From positions 1-10,211 of the forward strand of contig JBEKLJ010000128.1 of the NCBI GenBank assembly GCA_050010255.1: a stretch of DNA of 10,211 bases, written 5' to 3'. The notes under the pieces were generated by a model, which saw nothing but the letters and a program-made list of their open reading frames with translations, was not told the DNA's origin and searched no databases. Below, piece by piece: positions 1 through 6,421 of this stretch. A program made the position numbers and the translations under genes. Origin of the DNA: JBEKLJ01 sp050010255. GTDB taxonomy: Bacteria; Acidobacteriota; Terriglobia; Bryobacterales; Bryobacteraceae. Numbering within the stretch: position 1 is the stretch's first letter; each line of letters opens with the position of its first letter.

Positions 1-18
1 TGAGTACACTGTGTCATA

Positions 19-91
19 GCAAAGAGCCGTCCTCTCTTGGTCGAAACATCTGCTTCCACAAATGTTTATGCCAGAGTCGGCGGCTCTTTGC
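19..91. repeat. Long imperfect inverted repeat (hairpin)
   Basis: Perfect 11-bp outer arms GCAAAGAGCCG (19-29) and CGGCTCTTTGC (81-91) enclose further paired segments. CTC/TGG at 34-36 and 38-40 pairs with CCAGAG at 71-76, leaving one bulged T. AAACAT (44-49) pairs with ATGTTT (62-67) around a 12-nt loop. About 25 base pairs form in 73 nt. There is no T-run directly after it on either strand, so it is not a classical terminator. It could be the end of a small non-autonomous element, a REP-type unit or part of a structured RNA; sequence alone does not decide. Confidence 0.6.
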
Positions 92-965
92 CAGAGGCCG
101 CGTGAAATATTCGGGCTAGCTCCACAACTCGATTCTGCGGTGGGGGGATTGTCGGGCCGCACGGGCCCAAAAAAAATGGTTCCAAGTGACCCACTTCCCA
201 ACTCGTCCGCCAGCCGGCATGCGCGGCCCGAACATGGAACTGGAAACCTGCCTTTGATCGCCTGCCTCGCTCCCCGCAGCGGGTCTTAACCGCCCCGGAT
301 CAAAGCTCCGCAAGCTGCCGGGCACTGTTTCCGGCTAGACCGACGTCTCGAAACGACCTTTCGCTCGCCCGCAGCGGCTGCCCCTTTCGGAGCCACCTCC
401 CCGGGGTCGTAGTTCCCGGCCTGCTCCTTTGACGTCGCGCCTGGCTTTGCCACCGACCCGTTCGACCGTCAACTCCCTCCCTCGCCTGCCCGCTCCGCGG
501 GACCCGGGGAAGATCAACGTTGCCGGCCCGTTGCCGACGGCTCTGCCTAGCGCTCCAGACGGCTCCCCAACCCTTGCTCCCCTTAAGGACCTTTCGATCC
601 CCCGGCTCATCGCTCGGCTCGGTTCACCTCCGGAAGCCCGCCTTCGCGTAACGCCCGATCCCCCGTCACTCCCCGCCGCCGGAAGCTTGTTAACTTCGAT
701 GGCGGATCATCGTTCCGAGGCCGCTGCGTTCCGCGCGGCTCGTTGTTCCGTGAACCTCTTGGAACCATACTCATCTTGCTCTCAAAGCCCCGGACAGTCA
801 AATGAAAACTGCGTTCCTACGGACGTTTTCCGCAGACTCTTTCCCTTTAAGGATCAGTCAGATGGGCAAGCTCAGGCCTGGAAGACGTGTGCATAAAACG
901 GGACTCACAGTACTTGTTTCGGCGGTTCGGCATAACCAAAACAAATCTGCCGGGAATTGTCTTCT
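92..965. other. Gene-less region with strong strand skew
   Basis: No open frame here gives a protein I can recognise or that looks like its neighbours. The best ones (plus-strand 429-896 from a TTG; minus-strand 801-607) have irregular third-position composition and no motifs. By hand count, 361-480 contains C54 G30 T26 A10 and 541-660 contains C54 G25 T25 A16, so the plus strand is strikingly C- and pyrimidine-rich, and the minus strand is purine-rich like many structured RNAs. Local inverted repeats include CTTTGATC (252-259) with GATCAAAG (298-305). The region lies downstream of the minus-strand operon and could hold its 3' untranslated part, a structured RNA, or the eroded remains of a mobile element. 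Confidence 0.4.
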
Positions 966-2063
966 TCAGTCACCCACCAGGTGCAGAATCATCCCGGTGT
1001 CGGTGGCTACCCACACCTGTCCCGGAGCTGGCGAAGCCAGGATGGCCCGGCGGGCTACGGCACGGTAGTCCACCTCCATCTCGGACCACAGCTCTAAGTC
1101 CTTGCTTTGCAATAGCTTCAGCTTGCCGGGGATGGGTGACCGCGGCACGGTTCCGAGCGGCTCGATCACCGCCAGGTAGGCCGGCCCCTCCGCCGCAGCC
1201 AGAACGTCGGTCACCATCCGGTCGTGCCGCCGGAAGGCGCGCTCGGTCCGGCGCGTTCTCCAGTCGAACCGGAAGACCTCGGAGGCGTAATCGAAGCGGT
1301 CAAAGAACTCGGTGAGGCTCAGGCCGCGCCCGTTCCGCGCCACCGAGACGCGCGTGATTTGTCCAAACAGCGTGGTCTCGCTCACGCTCCACTGGCGGCC
1401 GCCGTCTCGCGTGTCGAGCAGGATGGAGATGGTGGGCCACTCCCGAGGAGCGCTATCAGGATCCATCCACGCCGGCGCCCGGCCACGCTCTTCGCGCCGC
1501 GGAGGCTTGCTCCAACCAACGATGACGCCGGCCTTCTCATTGGCGAATGCGATGGTGGCGTACACGGTATGCTGCGGTGTCGTCTTCGGTTGGGCCGCCG
1601 CCGCCACCCTCGTCCAGGTCGCTCCGCCATCGGCGGTCTCGTAGACGGACTTGTTTGAGCCCACCGCCCAGCCGCGCTGGGCGGTCTGGAAGTAGACGCG
1701 CAGCGCATCCGGCGCACGGCCCAGCTTCCTCCACGTCCCGCCCATATCCGCCGTGTGCCAGATCCCCTTGCGGCCCACCAGCCAGCCGGCCTCCTCGTTC
1801 AGGAAGTAGAGCGAGAGCGGGGCTTCGGGAAGGCGGAGCAGACCCCAAACTTGGCCGCCGTCGGCCGTCACCAGGGCGTAGGGCTGCTGCTTCCCCGCCT
1901 TCTCCAGTACGCCGGCCGCCATCCCGCGCCGCGGCGAAGCAAACGCCAGGTCCTGGATGCGGAATTCGGAGTTGTCCGGAGCGTCGTGGAGGTACGCGAC
2001 TTGCCAGCGCTCAGCCGCGGACGCCGAGAGCGCCGCTGCCAGCAGCCAGCACGCCCTCTTCAT
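966..2063 (-). CDS. Secreted YCF48/BNR-repeat (Asp-box) protein
   Basis: A 365-residue protein starting with a short basic N-terminus and a hydrophobic stretch ending near Ala-Ser-Ala-Ala (residues 1-17), a likely Sec signal peptide. The body carries repeated Asp-box type motifs: TADGGQVW (67-74), TADMGGTW (104-111), TADGGATW (143-150) and TRDGGRQW (218-225), each preceded by a G-W/A-V-G type strand (for example GWLVG, GWAVG, GVIVGW). This pattern is that of YCF48/HCF136-like beta-propellers; in plants and cyanobacteria relatives assist photosystem II assembly, but in heterotrophs the role is unknown. It is not a sialidase, since the catalytic residues of that family are not evident. Its ATG overlaps the stop of the upstream GAF gene as ATGA, so the two are probably translationally coupled. 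It is the last gene of the minus-strand block. The fold call is firm; the function is not known. Confidence 0.8.
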   Translation of the reverse strand: MKRACWLLAAALSASAAERWQVAYLHDAPDNSEFRIQDLAFASPRRGMAAGVLEKAGKQQPYALVTADGGQVWGLLRLPEAPLSLYFLNEEAGWLVGRKGIWHTADMGGTWRKLGRAPDALRVYFQTAQRGWAVGSNKSVYETADGGATWTRVAAAAQPKTTPQHTVYATIAFANEKAGVIVGWSKPPRREERGRAPAWMDPDSAPREWPTISILLDTRDGGRQWSVSETTLFGQITRVSVARNGRGLSLTEFFDRFDYASEVFRFDWRTRRTERAFRRHDRMVTDVLAAAEGPAYLAVIEPLGTVPRSPIPGKLKLLQSKDLELWSEMEVDYRAVARRAILASPAPGQVWVATDTGMILHLVGD

Positions 2064-2836
2064 TTCTGCGATGCCGCTTGGGGTGAACCGGAAGACAACA
2101 CCAGCTCAACATGGTTGGCGGCCTCCAGGGCCGCGGGCTCCATGCGGGCCAGCACCAGCGCGCACCCCACCTGCTCGCCGACGGTGGTGAGCAGCTCCAT
2201 CTCGTTGCCGGTGTGCTGGTGCGGAAGGCGGTGCTGAACGTTGATGACGCCCACTACCCGGTTCCGCGCGATGACCGGCGCCGAAAGGAATGCCTCGTAC
2301 GTGTCTTCGGGCAGCTCGCTGAAGCTTTTGAAGCGCGGATCCCGGTAAGCCTCGCGCGAGATCGACACCAGCCGCCGCTCCGTGGCCACCCAGCCCGTCA
2401 GGCCTTCATCCAGCCGCAGCCGGATCTTGCCGATTTGCGACGGGTGCGGAGTGTTGGAGGCGCACAGCACCAGCTCGCCGTTGTCTATCAGATACAAGAG
2501 GCACGAATCGCAGGCCGTGAACTCGACCACCAGCGAGACGATGCCCTGCAAGACCTCCTGCAGGCTCATCTCCCTGACCATGAACCGGCTGATCTTCTGG
2601 AAGAGCTGAAGCTGCTGCCCGGTGCGCTGGAGCGTGGCCAGCAGGTCCTTGATCTTCGGCACGTCTTGATTATCCCAGATGACCCGCGCAGGTGGACCGG
2701 CGGGGCGTTCCCGGCTGCTGGCCGGGCCTCGGGCGCCGCCCGGCGAGGCCGTACTGGTGAAGGAATCCGAGCGACCTCGCTTACTCGATGGTGTACGGGG
2801 GGTTGAATTCCGGGATTCCGGCATGGCGGCCGGCAA
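2060..2836 (-). CDS. GAF-domain protein
   Basis: A 258-residue reading from a TTG at 2836, which lies inside the end of the upstream gene. Residues about 1-55 are a low-complexity Ser/Pro/Arg/Gly segment. Residues 60-90 form a short helix (LLATLQRTGQQLQLFQKISR), and 90-232 form a single GAF domain with typical landmarks: a cysteine-containing strand (CDSCLLYLID), DEGLTGWVA, DPRFKSFSELPED, LSAPVIARNRVVGVINVQHR and the closing helix TTVGEQVGCALVLARM. It resembles the GAF modules found in front of ANTAR or PtsP domains, but here no output domain follows; only about 25 residues remain. It is therefore probably a stand-alone small-molecule sensor or a partner protein, cytoplasmic. The start is uncertain: ATG at 2824 or GTG at 2662 (which would begin just before the helix) are alternatives, and none has a strong ribosome-binding site. 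Confidence 0.8.
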   Translation of the reverse strand: MPAAMPESRNSTPRTPSSKRGRSDSFTSTASPGGARGPASSRERPAGPPARVIWDNQDVPKIKDLLATLQRTGQQLQLFQKISRFMVREMSLQEVLQGIVSLVVEFTACDSCLLYLIDNGELVLCASNTPHPSQIGKIRLRLDEGLTGWVATERRLVSISREAYRDPRFKSFSELPEDTYEAFLSAPVIARNRVVGVINVQHRLPHQHTGNEMELLTTVGEQVGCALVLARMEPAALEAANHVELVLSSGSPQAASQK

Positions 2837-3719
2837 TCCAGCGGAGAACGTATACCTGCCGGGGGTCCGTTAGAGCTCCCGTGAGCGCGTTCGGGATGAC
2901 TTCCAACAGGGCGTGCGCTGCCTGGTCCTTGTGGTAGTCCATATCGGCTTCGATCTTCACACAGGTCGTGCCGTCGACCTCTCGCGTGTCGTCTTCGTGG
3001 AAAGTGATCTGAACGTTCGCCTCCCCAAGCTGCACCTGCTTGAAGCTGCAAGTGGCCCCGGGGTGGAACAGCGCCGCACCCGGCTCCGGCGTGAACTGAT
3101 GATCCTGCGCGGCTTGCCGCACCTGGTCCACGAGGCGCTTGTCCCCATAAGCGAAGAACCGGTCTTCCTTCATCTCCTCCCAAGTCAACTCCTTCAAGTA
3201 ATCGAGCGGTGTGCCGGAAGGCAGGTGAATCTGCGCCATCGCGGTTACGAGGTTGAAAAAGCAGGCCAGTACGGCGGGACGCTGCTTCGTAAGCTCCTCG
3301 TAACGGGAGCGTGCAACTCCGGCACTGGCGGTCCCCGCCGAGAGGAGCCTGGTCAACTTGGGATTCGCGGCCTCCAGCTCCTCCCATCCCGCGTGGGCGA
3401 AGTGGAACGTGGCCTTCTTCTTGAGCAGCATCAGGTCGACCTCCTGTGTGGCGGCGGGAGCTAGTTTGACGGGATAGAAACCGGCCTGCTCGTACTTGTC
3501 CGCGAAGGCGATTACGGCGTAGTTGTCGGCGTAGTTGTTTTGGAAGGGCAACTCAAAAGCCAGGTGTGATGCCTTGTAGTACTGCCGAACGACTTGGCGT
3601 TGCATGCCGTCCCTGAGCGTGATCAGCACCTCCAGGTCGTCTGGCACGGTCTGGCGGCGGCCGTCGAAAATCCCGATGCGCAGAACAGACGCAGTGGGGT
3701 TGAGTGCGGGTGTGGCCAT
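2781..3719 (-). CDS. Hypothetical protein, 312 aa
   Basis: I do not recognise a family. The protein has no signal peptide or membrane segment. Residues about 12-105 look beta-rich (alternating hydrophobic strands, for example LRIGIFDGR, LEVLITLRDG, AVIAFADKY, EVDLMLLKK) and could be a small beta-sandwich. The middle (110-205) is helical. The last third contains a distinct conserved-looking stretch, MDYHKDQAAHALLEVIPN (260-277), then TDPRQVYVLRW and a C-terminus ending FNPPYTIE. A purine-rich GGAGTAG sequence lies about a dozen bases upstream of the ATG, supporting this start. It precedes the GAF gene and overlaps its longest form by 56 bp, which suggests co-expression. A substrate or role cannot be assigned from sequence alone. 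Confidence 0.75.
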   Translation of the reverse strand: MATPALNPTASVLRIGIFDGRRQTVPDDLEVLITLRDGMQRQVVRQYYKASHLAFELPFQNNYADNYAVIAFADKYEQAGFYPVKLAPAATQEVDLMLLKKKATFHFAHAGWEELEAANPKLTRLLSAGTASAGVARSRYEELTKQRPAVLACFFNLVTAMAQIHLPSGTPLDYLKELTWEEMKEDRFFAYGDKRLVDQVRQAAQDHQFTPEPGAALFHPGATCSFKQVQLGEANVQITFHEDDTREVDGTTCVKIEADMDYHKDQAAHALLEVIPNALTGALTDPRQVYVLRWIAGRHAGIPEFNPPYTIE

Positions 3720-3894
3720 GGAATTACTCTACTCCACCCCGGAATTCCCCGTGATCCGGCAGAATTCAGTTGCGCACTTGCACGCCGGCAGCGAGCGGCC
3801 CAAGCCGGTTGTGGAATGGTGCGTCCCGAGCGGCACGAGACCGAGACCGGCGCACCGCCCGGCCCGCCTGCCGGCTCAGTGCGTGCGACGGCCC
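3720..3894. other. Intergenic gap between efflux adaptor and 312-aa gene
   Basis: This 175-bp stretch separates two same-direction minus-strand genes and contains no reading frame of note. It is long enough to hold a separate promoter for the 312-aa/GAF/YCF48 set. It is rich in CCGG-type self-complementary words (around 3846-3876) that could form a weak hairpin after the adaptor stop, but no T-run follows. I see no convincing -35/-10 pair. Confidence 0.3.
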
Positions 3895-5109
3895 CTACCG
3901 CGCCACGCGGACTTCGTCGCCGTCGTGTAGGAGCTTCTCGGTGGGCAGCGCCACCCTGTCGCCGGCGTTGAGGCCGGAGAGGACCACCGCGCGCGTCACG
4001 CTCGAAGCGCCGAGCTGGATCGGCCGCCAACGAACGCGGCCGCTATCGAGCGCGTAGACTCCCACCTGCCCGCTCGCGTTGCGGAGGGCCTCTTTGGGAA
4101 TCGTCAGCCCGCCGGTGACCACTTGGGAAGTGATCTCAACGTTGACGTTCGTGCCGGGCAGCAGCCGCATGTCGGGGTTGTCGATCGTGCACAGGACTTC
4201 GCCCACCTGCCGCGTGCCGACTGGCGTCACTTGCGTGGGCATCCGCTCCACCGCGCCTCTCCACTGGCGTCCGGGCAGCGCGTCCCAGGTCACGTTTACG
4301 GGCATGCCCACGCCCACTCGCCCCAACTCCGGCTCATCGACGTACACCCGGACCCGCAGCCGCCGCAGATCGCCCACGCCGGCCGCCAGGTCGCCGAGGT
4401 TGAGGTAGGCGCCAGCGCGAGCCGGCAGCTCATAGACGATTCCCGCCACTGGCGAATCGAGGCGGCTGCGCAGCAAGCGCAGGCGGGCCTGCTCGAGCGT
4501 CGCCTGGGCCTGCCGATGGCGCGCCTCGGCCGCGGCGCGGTCGGCCGAGCCAACCAGGGCGCCGCGCTTGCGTCCCAGGGCTTCGAGCTCGGCTTCCAGC
4601 CGCCGCACCCGCCGCCCGGCCTCGGCCACATCGTGTTGCGTCGCCGCCTGCTTGGAGGCCAGCCGCTTCAGCGCACCATAATCCCGCTGTGCGATCTCGA
4701 GCTCCAGCCGGCCGCGCTCGACGGCGTTGGCGATCTCCACCTGCTCGGACGGGCGGCCGCCCTTGTCCATGGTCTCGAGCTCCGCGCGAGCCTGTGAAAC
4801 GGCCGCCTCGGCGGAGGCCACTTCCGCGCGCGCATCTTGCGCGTCCAGCTCAACCAGCAGCGCGCCCCGCCTGACGTGCTGCCCCTTCTGGACGGCGACC
4901 CGCGCGACTATGCCGGGCCGCTCGGCGCGAACCGCCACCCACTCCCACGGCTCGGCCTTTCCGTTCGTCGTCAGCGTGCTCACCAGCGTCTCGCGCTGGA
5001 CTTCGGCAAACGCCACCAGCGGCGGAGCCGTGTTGATGCCGTGGATCCACACCGCCAGCGCCACCGTCAGGAGCACCACTATCAGAAGCAGCAGCCTGGT
5101 TCGCGTCAT
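3895..5109 (-). CDS. Membrane-fusion efflux adaptor (RND/HlyD type)
   Basis: A 404-residue periplasmic adaptor of a tripartite efflux pump, anchored by one N-terminal membrane segment (residues 5-22). The order is classical. First comes a lipoyl-like half (about 55-90, with RPGIVARVAVQKGQHVRRGALLVELD). Then a long alpha-helical hairpin rich in Ala/Glu/Arg (92-215, tip near RLASKQAATQHDVAEA), the second lipoyl half (218-245, DSPVAGIVYELPARAGAYLNLGD without a break), a beta-barrel (248-330) and a membrane-proximal domain (335-403, TIPKEALRN through GLNAGDRVAL). Such proteins bridge an inner-membrane RND or MacB-type ABC pump and an outer-membrane channel. No pump or outer-membrane gene sits beside it here, so its partner is encoded elsewhere. 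No clear ribosome-binding site precedes the ATG, but the membrane segment immediately after it supports the start. The substrate cannot be told. Confidence 0.9.
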   Translation of the reverse strand: MTRTRLLLLIVVLLTVALAVWIHGINTAPPLVAFAEVQRETLVSTLTTNGKAEPWEWVAVRAERPGIVARVAVQKGQHVRRGALLVELDAQDARAEVASAEAAVSQARAELETMDKGGRPSEQVEIANAVERGRLELEIAQRDYGALKRLASKQAATQHDVAEAGRRVRRLEAELEALGRKRGALVGSADRAAAEARHRQAQATLEQARLRLLRSRLDSPVAGIVYELPARAGAYLNLGDLAAGVGDLRRLRVRVYVDEPELGRVGVGMPVNVTWDALPGRQWRGAVERMPTQVTPVGTRQVGEVLCTIDNPDMRLLPGTNVNVEITSQVVTGGLTIPKEALRNASGQVGVYALDSGRVRWRPIQLGASSVTRAVVLSGLNAGDRVALPTEKLLHDGDEVRVAR

Positions 5110-5132
5110 TGTGGCAGTCGCAAATCACATTC

Positions 5133-5144
5133 TCCCAAATGGGA
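5133..5144. promoter_or_regulatory. Small palindrome upstream of the efflux adaptor
   Basis: TCCCAAATGGGA is a near-perfect 12-bp palindrome (5-bp arms, 2-bp centre) lying 24 bases upstream of the adaptor ATG. The position is suitable for an operator of a repressor that senses pump substrates, but no regulator gene is adjacent and short palindromes arise by chance. Weak suggestion only. Confidence 0.2.
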
Positions 5145-5163
5145 TGCGGGAATGGTACTGTTT

Positions 5164-5178
5164 CGAAGCGCTGCTTCG
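5164..5178. repeat. Short perfect hairpin
   Basis: CGAAGC and GCTTCG (6-bp arms, 3-nt loop GCT) lie in the divergent intergenic region between the adaptor and the 113-aa gene. It may be a minor unit of the REP-like cluster that follows. Confidence 0.3.
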
Positions 5179-5295
5179 GCTCGGCCGTAATCCGTCCGTA
5201 AGAACGCACAGGGGGCACGAACTCAGACGACGGGGGCGGTGCGCTGGGATGCGGCCTCCAGCCTTCGGGTGCAACCGGCGCTCGCCGTAGCGTGG

Positions 5296-5343
5296 GCACT
5301 CGTGCCTGCCGCGTCGCCACTCCTGGCGACGCAAGGCGAGTGC
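5296..5343. repeat. REP-like long hairpin
   Basis: Three paired blocks are stacked. GCACTC (5296-5301) pairs with GAGTGC (5338-5343), GCCT (5304-5307) with AGGC (5334-5337), and GCGTCGCCA (5311-5319) with TGGCGACGC (5324-5332) around a 4-nt loop. That is 19 base pairs with only small bulges. It lies in the non-coding gap between divergent genes, the normal place for bacterial REP or BIME-type elements. Whether it recurs in the genome cannot be seen from one window. Confidence 0.55.
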
Positions 5344-5373
5344 GGGGATGTGCCCGGGAAGCGCTGCGCCAGA

Positions 5374-5405
5374 CGTCGGCTGAAGCCGACGCTGCAAGCT
5401 GAAGC
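5374..5405. repeat. REP-like tandem palindromes (GGCTGAAGCC type)
   Basis: CGTCGGCT-GA-AGCCGACG (5374-5391) is a perfect 8-bp-arm palindrome. It is followed after three bases by a second unit of the same design, CAAGCTGAAGCTCG, with one mismatch in its outer arm. Both share the core xGCTGAAGCx, so they look like two units of one repeat family. From memory, similar 'GGCTGAAGCC...GCGCCAC' repeats are scattered in Acidobacteria genomes; this needs a genome-wide check. Confidence 0.55.
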
Positions 5406-5441
5406 TCGCGCCACAACGTGCAGGCCTCGGCCGCTTTGCCG

Positions 5442-5447
5442 TACAAT
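5442..5447 (+). promoter_or_regulatory. Candidate -10 box for a leaderless transcript
   Basis: TACAAT ends eight bases before the ATG at 5455. A transcript starting at the usual distance would begin at or next to that codon, so the mRNA would be leaderless. This agrees with the absence of any Shine-Dalgarno sequence there. No good -35 box is visible at 16-18 bp. Confidence 0.35.
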
Positions 5448-5454
5448 GTCCGTG

Positions 5455-5796
5455 ATGCCGTCCTTCCGGATCCACCGGCTCAGAGAGGCTTCCTTTCAGC
5501 AGCTTCGATGGGCGCCACACATCACCGGCGCCAGCCAGGTCCGGCCCAGAGACTACCTGGAAGATGGCCGCGTCGAGGCCCCCAGCGTCTACGCCGCTTG
5601 GTCGGCGCTGCGCGAGTCGGAGCAGCCGCTGCGCGTGGGCGATCTTTTGGAGGACGAGGACGGTCATCTGAGGATCTACAAATACGTCGGCTTCGAGGCG
5701 GCCGAGTGGCTGGTTGCCGAACCCAAGCCCTCCGCGGAGGCGGCTGCGAAGCCCCCGGCAAGTACTCCGGAAACCGAAAGTCCTGGAACTGCCTAG
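5455..5796 (+). CDS. Small hypothetical protein, 113 aa
   Basis: I chose ATG 5455 (MPSFRIHRLRE...); ATG 5446 would add three residues. Frames upstream to 5239 also stay open, but they cross the REP-like repeats and are unlikely to be translated. The protein is soluble, with no membrane segment. Its first 90 residues look like one compact domain: FRIHRLREASFQQLRWAPH, then PRDY, APSVYAAWSALRE, PLRVGDLLEDEDGHLRIYKY and VGFEAAEWLV. The last 23 residues are a Pro/Ala/Ser/Glu-rich disordered tail. I think relatives occur in other Acidobacteria as an unnamed family, but that is memory and not verified. Divergent from the efflux adaptor and 60 bp before the 2H phosphoesterase gene, with which it may be co-transcribed. 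Function unknown. Confidence 0.7.
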   Translation: MPSFRIHRLREASFQQLRWAPHITGASQVRPRDYLEDGRVEAPSVYAAWSALRESEQPLRVGDLLEDEDGHLRIYKYVGFEAAEWLVAEPKPSAEAAAKPPASTPETESPGTA

Positions 5797-5856
5797 TCTT
5801 CTTTTCCGCACACGGGCTGTATCGAAAGCGCGCGCAAATCGCTAGGATGGGAACTG

Positions 5857-6420
5857 ATGTTTTCACGCGATGACGGGCTGGAGCCGGTCAACTGCTTTGC
5901 GCTCGTAACCTATATTCCCGACCCCTTGGGCGCCTTTCTGGACCAGATGCGCCGAGATCTGGTGCCAAACTGTGTGACGCGCGCGCACGTCACCATTCTG
6001 CCGCCCCGGCCGCTACTCGCCCCCGCCTCGGCTGCCATCCAGGAGCTGACCGCGCGGGTTGCCGAGTTTCCCGGCTTCGAGATCGAGGCCCGCGCCATCG
6101 AGGTCTTCCAGAACACCTCAGTTATCTACATCGGGATCGGCGCGGGCCACGCCGAGCTGCTTCGCATCCACGCTGCCCTGAACGCCGGTCCGCTCGAGTT
6201 CCAGGAGCCGTTCGCCTACTGCCCGCACATCACCGTGGCGCAAGACCTCCTCTGCGGGCAGGTCCCCGGACTTTCCGAGGCAGCCGCGCGGCGGTGGGCG
6301 GAGTACAAGGGCGAGCGATCATTCCGGGCGGAATCGCTTGCCTTCGTTCAGAATACGGTGCAGAACCGCTGGGTGGACCTGGCCCGCTGGAGCCTGGGCG
6401 CCGCGCCCGGGAAGCGCTGA
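5857..6420 (+). CDS. 2'-5' RNA ligase family protein (2H phosphoesterase)
   Basis: A 187-residue cytoplasmic protein with the two hallmark histidine motifs of the 2H superfamily: HVTILPP (H44, T46) and HITVAQD (H124, T126), spaced about 80 residues apart as in LigT/ThpR-like enzymes. The two histidines would activate water or a 2'-hydroxyl at a 2',3'-cyclic phosphate or 2'-5' linkage; the physiological substrate in bacteria is generally unclear. The length is normal for the family. An AGGATGG sequence (5844-5850) lies 6 bases before the ATG, a good ribosome-binding site that fixes the start. The stop is separated by a single base from the stop of the convergent gene to its right, leaving no room for a terminator between them. 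All catalytic residues are present, so it is probably active. RNA repair or nucleotide processing is the likely area. Confidence 0.88.
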   Translation: MFSRDDGLEPVNCFALVTYIPDPLGAFLDQMRRDLVPNCVTRAHVTILPPRPLLAPASAAIQELTARVAEFPGFEIEARAIEVFQNTSVIYIGIGAGHAELLRIHAALNAGPLEFQEPFAYCPHITVAQDLLCGQVPGLSEAAARRWAEYKGERSFRAESLAFVQNTVQNRWVDLARWSLGAAPGKR

Positions 6421-6421
6421 C

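Noticed and set aside
165..178. GC-rich inverted repeat followed by eight A residues, considered as a terminator
   Set aside because: On the plus strand the hairpin is followed by A, not T; on the minus strand the T-run precedes the hairpin. Wrong order in both directions.
607..801. 64-aa minus-strand open frame
   Set aside because: Short, Arg/Pro/Gly-rich, no start signal and no recognisable domain; typical of GC-rich non-coding DNA.
802..840. Possible group II intron domain V on the minus strand (CTGCG...CGCAG stem)
   Set aside because: The stem is only 5 bp, and the catalytic AGC triad and the conserved GAAA-capped shape are missing; no intron-encoded protein nearby.
429..896. 155-aa plus-strand open frame in the gene-less region
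   Set aside because: Starts with TTG, has no ribosome-binding site, mixed third-position composition, Pro/Ser-rich filler sequence and no motif. The openness is explained by the C/T skew of the strand.
2111..2806. 231-aa plus-strand open frame opposite the GAF gene
   Set aside because: Antisense to a well-supported GAF domain; sequence is His/Arg/Leu-rich shadow with no motif.
5239..5454. N-terminal extension of the 113-aa protein
   Set aside because: The extension is translated across the REP-like palindromes and the candidate -10 box and gives low-complexity sequence; the compact domain begins at the later ATG.
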